The notes under the pieces were generated by a model that saw only the letters and a program-made list of their open reading frames with translations, was not told the origin of the DNA and did not search any database. A stretch of DNA of 64,000 bases, taken from assembly GCA_904420205.1 (NCBI GenBank), contig CAJFUN010000019.1, positions 30,687 through 94,686 on the forward strand, given 5' to 3'. Of this stretch, positions 7,648-15,932 are shown in pieces (within the stretch, counting starts at the first letter, position 1; the number at the start of each line of letters is the position of its first letter). The translations under genes were made by a program, and so were the position numbers. This DNA is from Candidatus Parachristensenella avicola (lineage in GTDB: Bacteria > Bacillota > Clostridia > Christensenellales > UMGS416).

Positions 7648-9126
7648 TTAAATCAGGATGCAGATCATGCCGCCGGATTCGTCGTTGAGGATGCGGGTCA
7701 TGGTTTCGCGCAGCTTGGCCTGGGTGTCCTCCGGCATGCGCACCAGCTTCTGGTTCAGGCCCTCGCGCACCAGGTCGTGGAGGGATTTGCCGAAGATTTC
7801 CGTGGCCCAGATGGACTCGGGGTCGCTTTCAAAGCCGCTCATCAGGTAACGCACCAGCTCCTCGGACTGCTGCTGGGTGCCCACGGTGGGGGAAAGCTCC
7901 GTATCGATATCCACCCGCATGATATGCCAGGAGGGCGCGGAGGCCTTCAGGCATACGCCGAACTGGCCGCCTTGGCGCACCAGCTGGGGTTCCTCCAGCG
8001 TCAGCTCCTCCATGGTGGGCGAAACGACGCCGTAACCGGTGGCGCGCACCTGCTCCAGCGCGCCGGAGAGGCGGTCGTACTCCCGCTTGGCGGTGACAAG
8101 GTCGCCCATCATCGCCATAAGCGCCGTCTCATCTTCGATCTCTACGCCGCAGGTTTCCGACAGCACCTGATAATAGAGCCCGCTGGGGACGGTGGCCTCG
8201 GCCTCAATGGTACCGTTCTCGGGATGCACTGCCTCCACGGACAGGCCGCTGAAATGATCGGAGGAGGCGAAGGCCTCCGACACGGCCTCGTGATCCTTCA
8301 GCTTCTTGAAGGAACCGGCGGCCTTGCGCGCCAGCTCCAGCAGCTCCTGCCGCAGCCAGTGGCCGGAGGGCAGCGAGGTGATCCAGGCGGGCAGGGCAAT
8401 ATGCATCTGCCGGGCGGGGAACTCGTTCAGCACGCTGGCCAGCAGGCCGGTAATCTGGGGCGTCTGCATGTGCAGAATATCGATGGGCAGCACCGGGACG
8501 CCGTAGCGCTCCGTCAGGGAAGCGGCCAGGGACTGGGTGTCGGGCGTCAGCGGGTGGGCAGAGTTGAGCACCACGATAAAGGGCTTGCCCAGCTCGGATA
8601 GCTCGTGCACCACCCGCTCCTCGGCAGGCACGTAAACCTCTCGGGGCAGGTCGGTGACGGAACCGTCCGTGGTGACCACCAGGCCCAGTGTGGCGTGGTT
8701 CTCGATGACCTTGCGGGTGCCCAGCTCGGCTGCCTGCTCAAAGGGCATCTCCTCATCGGACCAGGGCGTGCGCACCTGGCGGGGCGCGTCGCCCTCCATC
8801 AGGCCCAGCGCGCCGTCTACCATATAACCCACGCAATCCACCAGCCGCAGCTTGCAGGCGGTGTTGCCGGGCATCTGTACCGTAATGGACTGGGAGGGTA
8901 CAAACTGCATCTGCGTGGTCATGATGGTGCGGCCCGCCGCTGACTGGGGCAGTTCGTCCTGTACGCGCTCCCTGGCTGGCGCTTCCTCCAGCTCCGGCAG
9001 CACCATCAGATCCATAAACCGGCGGATCAGGGTGGATTTCCCGGTGCGCACCGGGCCCACTACGCCGATCTGCAGCTCCCCGCCGGCGCGCTGGGCGATT
9101 TGTTGATATACATCGTAATTGGCCAT
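7648..9126 (-). CDS. spoIVA: Stage IV sporulation protein A
   Basis: 492 aa, full length. SpoIVA is the ATPase that polymerises on the forespore surface and forms the base layer of the spore coat. The start MANYDVYQQIAQRAGGE, Walker A GPVRTGKST at 24-32, and the switch-like stretch VDCVGYMVDGA are all family hallmarks, as is the hydrophobic Cys-containing C-terminal end (GGMICILI). In spore formers it is expressed in the mother cell from sigma-E; I could not confirm a sigma-E promoter by eye. Its presence shows the host comes from an endospore-forming lineage. Confidence 0.97.
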   Translation of the reverse strand: MANYDVYQQIAQRAGGELQIGVVGPVRTGKSTLIRRFMDLMVLPELEEAPARERVQDELPQSAAGRTIMTTQMQFVPSQSITVQMPGNTACKLRLVDCVGYMVDGALGLMEGDAPRQVRTPWSDEEMPFEQAAELGTRKVIENHATLGLVVTTDGSVTDLPREVYVPAEERVVHELSELGKPFIVVLNSAHPLTPDTQSLAASLTERYGVPVLPIDILHMQTPQITGLLASVLNEFPARQMHIALPAWITSLPSGHWLRQELLELARKAAGSFKKLKDHEAVSEAFASSDHFSGLSVEAVHPENGTIEAEATVPSGLYYQVLSETCGVEIEDETALMAMMGDLVTAKREYDRLSGALEQVRATGYGVVSPTMEELTLEEPQLVRQGGQFGVCLKASAPSWHIMRVDIDTELSPTVGTQQQSEELVRYLMSGFESDPESIWATEIFGKSLHDLVREGLNQKLVRMPEDTQAKLRETMTRILNDESGGMICILI

Positions 9127-9229
9127 GTTCCCGCTCCTTTACCAAATTCTTTCGCCTGCGAACCCTCCCACCGGGGGATTCTCTACCACATGCATACGCA
9201 GCGGCGGGCCAAGTTATGCCCTTCTATCC

Positions 9230-9258
9230 TTGTATTTCTGATCTGCTGCTGATACAAT
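9230..9258 (+). promoter_or_regulatory. Promoter of the SIS-domain gene
   Basis: TTGTAT at 9230-9235 and TACAAT at 9253-9258, 17 bases apart. The 5' leader of roughly 70 bases contains a GC-rich near-palindrome around 9275-9291 of unknown use. Confidence 0.6.
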
Positions 9259-9335
9259 GAAGCCATAAATCAGGGCCCATGGGGGCCCGGCAGGCGGATG
9301 CCGGTTGGGTATGACGAGGAAAGGATGGGGACATC

Positions 9336-10034
9336 ATGGGGAATCGTGTGTTTGACGTGATCCGGCAGCTGCTGGATGAGCTGGAGGCGACGCAGGCGGA
9401 TAACATAGAGGCGGCTGCCCGGCTGGAGGTGGAGACCTTCAAGCGGGGAGGCATCCTTCAGGCCTATGGCGTTGGCCATTCAGAAGGCGGCGCCAGCGAA
9501 ATATGTCATCGGGCAGGCGGCTTTATCCCCACGAAAAAGCTGCGCGACCCAACCTTCGGACTGTATCAGGATATCCCCGGCGTGGGAACCCAGTTTTTGG
9601 AATCGGTTGACCTGCGTGCGGAGGATACGCTGGTGCTGATCTCCAATTCCGGGCGGAATAACATGATTGTTGAGATGGCGATCGAGGCGAAGCGCAGAGG
9701 ATGCGGTGTGATCGTGGTGACGTCGCTGGAGGCATCCAAGCGCCTGACGCCCAAGCATAAGGGTGGGAAAAACCTATATGCCTATGGCGACGTGGTGCTG
9801 GACAATCGCGTGATGGACGGCGATTCTTCGATCCAGCTTGAGGGGATGGATTCCAGAATCTGCGGCATGTCGTCCATCACTACGGCTGCGCTGCTGCAGG
9901 CGGCCATGTGCCGGGCAACGGAAATCTTCCTGGAGGAAGGTACCGTTCCGCCGGTGTATATGTCGGTCAATGTGGACGGCGGCCGGGAATACAACAAGAA
10001 GCTCGAGGAGCAGTATAAGGACAGGCTGAGATAA
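9336..10034 (+). CDS. SIS-domain (phosphosugar-binding) protein
   Basis: 232 aa, a single sugar isomerase (SIS) domain protein. The visible motifs are YGVGHSEGGASEICHRAGG near 44-62, where the phosphosugar usually binds, and VLISNSGRNNMIVEMAIEAK near 100-119. Such proteins bind or isomerise phosphosugars in the cytoplasm; this one resembles the UPF0309-type group without a fused regulator. The sugar is unknown. Two sugar-related genes lie just downstream (DUF4432 and a cupin-like protein), but on separate transcripts. Confidence 0.85.
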   Translation: MGNRVFDVIRQLLDELEATQADNIEAAARLEVETFKRGGILQAYGVGHSEGGASEICHRAGGFIPTKKLRDPTFGLYQDIPGVGTQFLESVDLRAEDTLVLISNSGRNNMIVEMAIEAKRRGCGVIVVTSLEASKRLTPKHKGGKNLYAYGDVVLDNRVMDGDSSIQLEGMDSRICGMSSITTAALLQAAMCRATEIFLEEGTVPPVYMSVNVDGGREYNKKLEEQYKDRLR

Positions 10035-10054
10035 GGGAGCGCTCAGGGTGCCGG

Positions 10055-10095
10055 AAAAAGCGTGACGGACGCAAAATGCGTCCGTCACGCTTTTT
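10055..10095. terminator. Bidirectional terminator
   Basis: A perfect 19-bp stem (10055-10073 with 10077-10095) with a three-base loop and A5/T5 ends. It separates the converging SIS and DUF4432 genes. Confidence 0.92.
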
Positions 10096-10123
10096 CATGG
10101 TTGAGCTATACCGGCCGCCGCTG

Positions 10124-11170
10124 TTACGACAGCCGGCTGGCCGCTTCCTTTGCGGCGGATAGCTCACCGCTGCCTTCGATGATATCAATGCGGAAGCGAT
10201 AGACGCGCTGCTGCTGCGGCTCCAGAACCTTGACGTGCCCGAGCGCCCGCTCTGCGGCCACGCCCAGGGGCGTGGCGTTGCCAGGTTCCAGCCCCAGCGC
10301 GTATTCGCCTGCGCCCAGGAGCTTCCACTGGGTAAAATGATCCAGCAGCTCTGCATCATAATGGATCAGGACGCCAAACCCCAGCCGGTGGTTATAGAGG
10401 CCGGCAAAGCTCCGGCCGGCCGTATCCTTCCGCATGCGGCAGAAGAAGCACTGCTCCTGATAACCCGGGGATGGAGGCGTGATTTTAAGGCGCTCAGCCA
10501 GGCCGGCCTGCGCCTGTGCGTCCCGCGGCTGGGCCGATGCTGACGGCAGAATGAGCTCGGCATCCTCGGAAAGCAGCGGATACCCAAGATTGAAATGGTA
10601 AAGAATCATGTGCTGCTGGCGCGCAAAGCCATGATTGGTTACCGTATCGGTAAAGGAAAAGGAGCGCTTGCCGCTGTCGAGAATCAGCTGGCGGCGCAGG
10701 GTCAGATGCTCCCCAAACAGCACTCCCTGGCGCATGAGCCCCGAAGCCGCTGCGCGCATACCGTCCGGCCCCTGGTTGAGCGACACGCCGTATTGCTCGG
10801 CCGGCGTGTTATTGATGCGCCCATGCATGCCGTACTCCCTGCCGCCCTCGCTGCAGGGCGCACCCATATGGGTCAACCCGCAGGTGGTCAGGAAGCCTGC
10901 AAAAAAGCCCCGTAAGAACCCGTCGCCCCGGTCGTCATAAAAGGCGGGAGCCACCAGGCCGCTGGGCGTGATATACCCCAAATTGTACCCGCGGTAGCTG
11001 ACATAGGGGAGGTCCATCCCCTTATCGGCGCAGATGGTGACGGCGAGGGGGCCATTGTTGAGATCGGTGGCGCGCATGCCTTTTGCAAATCCGTCGGCAC
11101 AGAAATAGTCATTGACGCGCAAAAGCTGGGAAGGATGGCCGATATAGGGATTACAAGAGCAAGTATGCAT
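10124..11170 (-). CDS. DUF4432 family aldose 1-epimerase-like protein
   Basis: 348 aa. The family has the galactose mutarotase-like beta-sandwich and is expected to act on a sugar or sugar acid; no member function can be claimed here. Typical stretches are TICADKGMDLPYVSYRGYNL, FFAGFLTTCGLTHMGAPC and EYGMHGRINNTPAEQYG, the last carrying a likely active-site His. There is no signal peptide, so it is cytoplasmic. It is divergent from the cupin-like gene at 11372; the pair probably belongs to one carbohydrate pathway. Confidence 0.82.
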   Translation of the reverse strand: MHTCSCNPYIGHPSQLLRVNDYFCADGFAKGMRATDLNNGPLAVTICADKGMDLPYVSYRGYNLGYITPSGLVAPAFYDDRGDGFLRGFFAGFLTTCGLTHMGAPCSEGGREYGMHGRINNTPAEQYGVSLNQGPDGMRAAASGLMRQGVLFGEHLTLRRQLILDSGKRSFSFTDTVTNHGFARQQHMILYHFNLGYPLLSEDAELILPSASAQPRDAQAQAGLAERLKITPPSPGYQEQCFFCRMRKDTAGRSFAGLYNHRLGFGVLIHYDAELLDHFTQWKLLGAGEYALGLEPGNATPLGVAAERALGHVKVLEPQQQRVYRFRIDIIEGSGELSAAKEAASRLS

Positions 11171-11290
11171 CAGGGCACCTCTTTTCTAAATCATATAGGC
11201 AAAGGATAATCAGCCGGCGCCCCGCTGTCAAGGCTATCGAAGGGGAAAATACCGGGCAAATAAAAGCGCGGATACGCCGGCGCCCCATGA

Positions 11291-11319
11291 TTGACAGCTA
11301 CAGGGGGGCTTGCTACAAT
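11291..11319 (+). promoter_or_regulatory. Strong promoter of the cupin-like gene
   Basis: TTGACA at 11291-11296, 17 bases, TACAAT at 11314-11319: 11 of 12 matches. It also shows that an upstream TTG codon at 11291 cannot be the translation start, because it is part of the -35 element. Confidence 0.82.
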
Positions 11320-11371
11320 GCATGGTGAGGGCGGCGTCCGCCCTTGGATAAAAGATGGGGGGATAATGCCC

Positions 11372-12586
11372 ATGACAAGCAAAGAATTGACGCAGCGCGC
11401 CCTGGAACAGGGAGGCGGTGTCCTCCGGCTGATCCCGACCTGGGTGCCCCGGTCCTTCTGCCGGCCGGGCCGGCGGATCAAGCTTCATCCGGACGACTAC
11501 TATGTGCTGGGACTGAAGCGGGGCGGTATTGATGAGCGATGGTTCGCCTCGACAACGCATGCCGACAACGGGCCGGATACGCCCGAGGACGAGGGACTGA
11601 GCTACATTGCTGTGAGCGAGGACGGCGCTCAGCGGGTGACGCTGCGCGACGCCGTCTATTGGGCCAAAGGCGATATCATCGGGGAAAACCTTTGGAAAAA
11701 GTATGGGCGCTGGCCGGTTTATTCCAAGTTTTTCGATAATTTGGGGCCGCTGCCGCATCACATCCATCATCGTCAGGAGCATGCTGCCCGGGTGGGGCAG
11801 GATGGCAAGCCGGAGATGTACTTTTTCCCGGCCCAGATGAACAACCATGGCGGCGAATTCCCTTTCACCTTCTTTGGGCTTAATCCGGGCACGACAAAGG
11901 AGCAGGTGCGCGAGGCGCTGGCCAACTTTTCCAAGGGCGATAATAACCTGCTGGCCCTGTCCCGGGCCTATAAGCTGAACCTTGACACGGGCTGGGATGT
12001 GCCCCCGGGCGTGCTGCACGCGCCGGGAAGCCTGTGCACTTATGAGCCGCAGTTTGCCTCAGATGTTTACGCCATGTACCAGTCGGTGCTCTATTATGAG
12101 CACTGCGTGCCGGAAGAACTGCTTTGGAAGGATTGCCCGCAGCAGGAGATCGGCAACATTGATTATCTGCTAGAGGTGATCGATTGGGATAAGAATGTGG
12201 ATCCGGATTTCTATCAGCATCGTTTCATGGCGCCGCTGGCGGCTAAACCCTTTGAACAGACGGATCCGGAAGGCTACCGCGAGGAGTGGATCTGCTATAA
12301 ATCCACCCAGGTTAGCGCCAAGCGCATCACCGTTTTCCCCGGAAGGAGCGTTACGCTCAAGGACCAGGCGGCCTATGGCATGATTTGCCTGCAGGGCTTT
12401 GGCGCCTTTGGCGGCCAGCGGCTGGAAACGCCTACCTTGATTCGTTATGGGCAGCTGACCTATGATGAATATTTCGTCACGGAAACGGCTGCGCGCCAGG
12501 GTGTGGCCATCGAAAACCACTCCGGCGAACCCCTTGTGTTTTTGCAGCATTTTGCCGAAAATCCCGCGCTTGCCCTTCAGTCGTAG
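11372..12586 (+). CDS. Cupin-type, mannose-6-phosphate isomerase-like protein
   Basis: 404 aa from the ATG at 11372. A run of six G (11357-11362) nine bases upstream serves as ribosome binding site; the ATG at 11366 is too close. The centre shows metal-binding cupin motifs: HHIHHRQEHAARVG with several His, and LDTGWDVPPGVLHAPGSLC with a further His. A C-terminal cupin half may follow (YKSTQVSAKRITVFPGRSV). The pattern suggests a class I phosphomannose isomerase-like or sugar isomerase fold, but the substrate is unknown. It is the divergent neighbour of a DUF4432 gene, which supports a role in sugar use. Confidence 0.72.
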   Translation: MTSKELTQRALEQGGGVLRLIPTWVPRSFCRPGRRIKLHPDDYYVLGLKRGGIDERWFASTTHADNGPDTPEDEGLSYIAVSEDGAQRVTLRDAVYWAKGDIIGENLWKKYGRWPVYSKFFDNLGPLPHHIHHRQEHAARVGQDGKPEMYFFPAQMNNHGGEFPFTFFGLNPGTTKEQVREALANFSKGDNNLLALSRAYKLNLDTGWDVPPGVLHAPGSLCTYEPQFASDVYAMYQSVLYYEHCVPEELLWKDCPQQEIGNIDYLLEVIDWDKNVDPDFYQHRFMAPLAAKPFEQTDPEGYREEWICYKSTQVSAKRITVFPGRSVTLKDQAAYGMICLQGFGAFGGQRLETPTLIRYGQLTYDEYFVTETAARQGVAIENHSGEPLVFLQHFAENPALALQS

Positions 12587-12595
12587 CAAAAAATA

Positions 12596-12634
12596 CCAGA
12601 GGGCCCCTGCCTTATCATGGCAGGGGCCCTCTGG
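12596..12634. terminator. Hairpin between converging genes
   Basis: A perfect 16-bp stem (12596-12611 with 12619-12634) with a seven-base loop; very GC-rich. T-run is poor on the plus side, while A-run upstream (12588-12594) gives a T-run for minus-strand transcripts coming from the natB-like gene. Confidence 0.75.
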
Positions 12635-12653
12635 CTATATAAGGGCGGCCGGC

Positions 12654-13913
12654 CTACAGCCGGGTGCGGTAAAGCTCCTTGAGCTTCATACGCTTGCCAT
12701 ATTGCAGCACCGAAGCGGAGTAGATGCGGATGCAAATGAGGGTAATGACGACGATGGCCACGATCAGCAGGGCGATAGAGATGATAAGGTCGCTGGCAAG
12801 CACGTCGCCGTTGAGCAGGCGGAAGGGGATGATAAAGGGCGAGGAGAAGGGAATATACATGGCCGCCTTCTGCAGCACGCTGCCGCTGTTGGGCATGACG
12901 GCATTGATATAGCCCAGATAAAAGGAGATCATGGCGATCAGCATGACAGGCAGCATGGCGGAATTCAGGTCCTCAATCTTGCTGACGGATGCGCCGCATA
13001 CGGCGTTCATTACCGCATAGAGGCTATAGCCCAGCAGGAAATACAGCACGATCAGCAGCGCCGAGGGCAGCGTCAGCGAGGAGAGGGAAAGGGGCATGCC
13101 CAGCAGGGTAAAATCAGCGGGCACCAGCAGCCGGTAACAGACTGCGGCAAAAACCAGTACCCCGGCAAACTGAGCCAGCCCTGCCGCGCCCATGGCCAGG
13201 CACTTGCCGATCAGAATACGCGAAGGCTTGGCGGACACGACCAGGGTTTCCATAACACGGCTTGCCTTTTCCGTGGCCACCGACATGGACACGCCATATC
13301 CATAATAATAGATGGCGAAGAACATCAAGACCGTGAGGATGAGCCCCAAGGCATAGCCGCTCAGATCCATCTGGCCGGCGATATCCGCTTCGTAGGGCAA
13401 AGTGCTCTGGGCAAAGGCAATGGTTTCCTCGCTGATCCCCTGGGCGGTCAACTGACGGTTAACATAATAGCGGCTGACGGCTTCGGCCACCTCGGCAGCG
13501 GATACGCCGGTCATGAAGTCCTTGGTGGTGATATACAGATAGGGCGCGCCATCCTTTAAGGCAATGCGCAGAAGAGAGCGGCTGCCGTCGCCGGCGATTT
13601 CCTGGCGAAGGGCGTCGGCCTGCTCTGCCAAAACAGGTTCAAAGCGTGTGCCGGGTATAGCGGCGTTCAGCGCCGCATCCAGCCCATCCATCAGGCCGGT
13701 TTCATCGAGAAGGTAGCAGATGGACTGCGCCTCGCTGGGCGCAGCCTCCTCCGGGGTTTCGACCTCGGAGGGGGTGGAGAACAGCTCAATGCATCGAGGC
13801 AGGGCGCAGACAATCAATACCAATGCCAACAGGATCACCGTGGACACAATAAAGGCTTTCTTCCGGACGGCGTCCCGGAAGGTGAAGGAAAACACGGTCA
13901 TAATCTGTCTCAT
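12654..13913 (-). CDS. ABC-2 family permease, NatB-like
   Basis: 419 aa. One membrane segment near residues 17-40 (FIVSTVILLALVLIVCALPR), a large outer domain of about 140 residues, then five to six C-terminal membrane segments: the layout of NatB/YhaP-type ABC-2 permeases, which export sodium or other substrates. The start overlaps the ATPase gene stop by four bases (ATGA). The family name NatB comes from Bacillus; the substrate here is not certain. Confidence 0.85.
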   Translation of the reverse strand: MRQIMTVFSFTFRDAVRKKAFIVSTVILLALVLIVCALPRCIELFSTPSEVETPEEAAPSEAQSICYLLDETGLMDGLDAALNAAIPGTRFEPVLAEQADALRQEIAGDGSRSLLRIALKDGAPYLYITTKDFMTGVSAAEVAEAVSRYYVNRQLTAQGISEETIAFAQSTLPYEADIAGQMDLSGYALGLILTVLMFFAIYYYGYGVSMSVATEKASRVMETLVVSAKPSRILIGKCLAMGAAGLAQFAGVLVFAAVCYRLLVPADFTLLGMPLSLSSLTLPSALLIVLYFLLGYSLYAVMNAVCGASVSKIEDLNSAMLPVMLIAMISFYLGYINAVMPNSGSVLQKAAMYIPFSSPFIIPFRLLNGDVLASDLIISIALLIVAIVVITLICIRIYSASVLQYGKRMKLKELYRTRL

Positions 13914-14812
13914 TGGGCTGCACCTACCTTTTCAATGAAGATTTCGTGGAGGGAAGGCTCCTTGATCTCATAGCGGGTGGGATAGACGCCCGACTGCACC
14001 AGACGGCGGAGAAAATCCTGGGCCATGGCGTCGCCGGTGATTTTGTACTCCTTCTCGTCGGCACGGTCCTCCAGCAAGGTTAGGCCGCAGGCCTGGGCGG
14101 CTTCGGCCACGTCGCCTTCGGCGGCGACGATCAGGTTGGTATGCCCGTAGCCCGCCTTGATGGCCTGCAGGTTGCCGGCAAGCACGCATTGCCCATGGTG
14201 AAGCAGGGCAAGATCCCGGCAATACTCCTCCACCGTGGCCATCTGATGGCTGCTCATGACGATCATCCGTCCCTCGTCCACCAGTTCGCGAATCAGCCCG
14301 CGCAGCATATCAGCGTTGACCGGATCCAGCCCGCTAAAGGGTTCGTCCAGAAAAATGAGCTTGGGTTCATGAATCAACGTGGCAATCAGCTGGATCTTTT
14401 GCTGGTTTCCTTTGGAAAGCTTTTCGGCAGGCATGTCTTTGTATTCCTCCACCCCCAAGCGCTGCAAATAGCGCAGGGCTGAGGCCTTGGCGCTGCCCCG
14501 CGGCATACCGCGCAGCATGCCGAAATAGATAAGCTGCTCCAGTACCTTGGTCTTCATGTAGATTCCCCGCTCCTCGGGCATATAACCAAAGCTAAGGGTT
14601 TCGCGGTCGATGGGGCGGCCGTCCCATCGGGCGCTGCCCTCGTCCGGCGTCAGGATTCCGAGAATCATGCGGATCGTGGTGGTTTTACCGGCCCCGTTTG
14701 TGCCGATCAGACCGAATACGCCGGGTTCAGCGATGGAGAAATTGAGATGATCCACCGCAAGCCGCTGGCCGAAGGACTTGGTTAAGCCTTCTATTTCCAA
14801 TCCCTTGTTCAT
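13910..14812 (-). CDS. ABC transporter ATPase, NatA-like
   Basis: 300 aa from the ATG at 14812, six bases after AAGGAG; an ATG at 14818 touches that site and is less likely. Walker A is GTNGAGKTT near residue 37-45, the signature is LSKGNQQKIQ (the LSKG form common in NatA/CcmA-type proteins), and Walker B is LIFLDEPFSGLDP. It powers the permease encoded next to it. The C-terminal 80 residues are the extra regulatory domain usual in this group. Confidence 0.9.
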   Translation of the reverse strand: MNKGLEIEGLTKSFGQRLAVDHLNFSIAEPGVFGLIGTNGAGKTTTIRMILGILTPDEGSARWDGRPIDRETLSFGYMPEERGIYMKTKVLEQLIYFGMLRGMPRGSAKASALRYLQRLGVEEYKDMPAEKLSKGNQQKIQLIATLIHEPKLIFLDEPFSGLDPVNADMLRGLIRELVDEGRMIVMSSHQMATVEEYCRDLALLHHGQCVLAGNLQAIKAGYGHTNLIVAAEGDVAEAAQACGLTLLEDRADEKEYKITGDAMAQDFLRRLVQSGVYPTRYEIKEPSLHEIFIEKVGAAQ

Positions 14813-14955
14813 AGCCATCTCCTTGTGCGTACATTTGACCCGTTGGCCTTCTGAGAAGGAACATAGCCCCGGGCCAACGATTATTGTAACAGGTGCAGGG
14901 CGGCCTGTCTACTTAAGAAAGTATTGAGGCATCTCCGTCCATGCCCCGGAGAAAT

Positions 14956-14984
14956 TTGACAGAAATCTTGCAAGAAAGCACAAT
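14956..14984 (+). promoter_or_regulatory. Vestigial promoter of the recQ remnant
   Basis: TTGACA at 14956-14961 and CACAAT at 14979-14984, 17 bases apart. It sits just ahead of an intact ribosome binding site (AAGGAGGG at 14997-15004) that now leads into a gene without a start codon. Confidence 0.55.
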
Positions 14985-15011
14985 AGAAAGCGCGAAAAGG
15001 AGGGCGGCTCC

Positions 15012-15391
15012 ATAGCGGTAAAGCAGGCGCTGAAGCGCTATTTCGGGCACAGCGAACCCCGAGCGGGACAGCGGCAACCGATCGAAGCGCTGCTGGCGGG
15101 CCGGGACGTGCCGGCGTGATGCCTACGGGCGAGGGTGCATCGCTGTGCTGTTAGATCCTGGCGCTGCTGGAGGAGGCACCGCGGTGCTTTCCCCGTGGAT
15201 TTTACTGATGCAAAACCAGATGGCTGCGCTGATTGAGGGCGGCGGCCTTTGCCCGCGCAGCCCCGGCCCTTCCGAGCAGTGCGATATGCGGCGTCAAGGG
15301 GATCAAGGCCGGTATAAAGATCTTATATGTCGCGCCGGGGCTCCTGGAAACGGCGGGCTTTACGGCCTTTCCCCGGCAGGCGATTTATTGA
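15012..15391 (+). pseudogene. recQ: Decayed N-terminal remnant of an ATP-dependent helicase RecQ gene
   Basis: No intact frame exists, but joining three frames gives the RecQ N terminus in order. Frame one (from 15012) reads LKRYFGHSEPRAGQRQ then IEALLAGRDV and stops at 15117-15119. A one-base loss shifts to MPTGEGASLCC at 15119, the Walker A motif MPTGAGKSLCY with Lys changed to Ala, followed by a TAG where Gln is usual. A second shift gives TAVLSPWILLMQNQMAAL, matching the conserved SPLISLMKDQ helicase motif Ia. A third gives KILYVAPGLLETAGF (usual: LLYVAPERLE) up to a TGA at 15391. The start codon is ATA in place of ATG, at correct distance from the RBS. The remaining three quarters of the gene are missing. 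Confidence 0.85.
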
Positions 15392-15427
15392 AGCCATACA
15401 GGGATAGGAGGCAGCGAAATTGGCACC

Positions 15428-15457
15428 AAAAAGCAGCGCCGTGCGGCGCTGCTTTTT
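15428..15457. terminator. Terminator of the minus-strand kinase gene
   Basis: A perfect 13-bp stem (15428-15440 with 15445-15457) around a GTGC loop, with A5 and T5 ends, so it can work in both directions. It lies five bases past the end of the P-loop kinase gene. Confidence 0.9.
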
Positions 15458-15462
15458 CGCTA

Positions 15463-15918
15463 TTAAAGTTCATCGGGCGAAGGCGGCTGGAAGATATCCA
15501 TATAGCGGAGCATATCCGCTTCCGGGATGACAAATACCCCTTCGGGTGCGCGGCGGTTTCGCTCCCGCAGCCGGCGCATCAATTCTTCCCGCGAAGCTTC
15601 CATATAGTGTATCTGAAACTGCGCGCCGACCTGCTGCGCACGCCGGCGAAAATCATCGCGTTCCGAGCGGGCCCAGCATCCGAAATCCAAAATCACATCG
15701 CACCCGAGCTCCAACACCCGCTTAGCCACATCCCACATGATTTTTTCGATGGCCGCGTGGCGCACGTCGTGTTCAGGGGTGTCTACGTCGCTGCCATACA
15801 GCCTCAGGTGCCATACGTCGGTGGTCAGCAATAGCGCGTTCGTCTGCTTTTCCAGCTGCCGTGCCCTTGTGGTTTTGCCGCTGCAAGGCAGCCCGACCAT
15901 GAGATGAAGTACAGCCAT
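15463..15918 (-). CDS. P-loop kinase-like ATPase (AAA_33 / zeta-toxin-like fold)
   Basis: 151 aa. The N terminus LHLMVGLPCSGKTTRARQLE carries Walker A (GLPCSGKTT). The rest (DVILDFGCWARSERDDFRRR, then IHYMEASREELMRRLRERN) matches small kinases of the AAA_33 group, where an Asp and the RLRERN lid Arg residues act in phosphate transfer. The substrate is unknown; many relatives are annotated only as ATP-binding proteins. It lies 14 bases downstream of the barrel-type gene on the same strand and may share its transcript. Confidence 0.8.
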   Translation of the reverse strand: MAVLHLMVGLPCSGKTTRARQLEKQTNALLLTTDVWHLRLYGSDVDTPEHDVRHAAIEKIMWDVAKRVLELGCDVILDFGCWARSERDDFRRRAQQVGAQFQIHYMEASREELMRRLRERNRRAPEGVFVIPEADMLRYMDIFQPPSPDEL

Positions 15919-15932
15919 GGGCTTGACCTCCG

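Noticed and set aside
7639..8601. Open frame on the plus strand opposite spoIVA
   Set aside because: It is rich in His, Gly and Gln with no motif and lies opposite a certain gene; a shadow of high-GC coding.
15145..15834. Plus-strand open frame covering part of the recQ remnant and the kinase gene
   Set aside because: It is a chance joining of a decayed recQ frame and antisense of the kinase gene; no start site.
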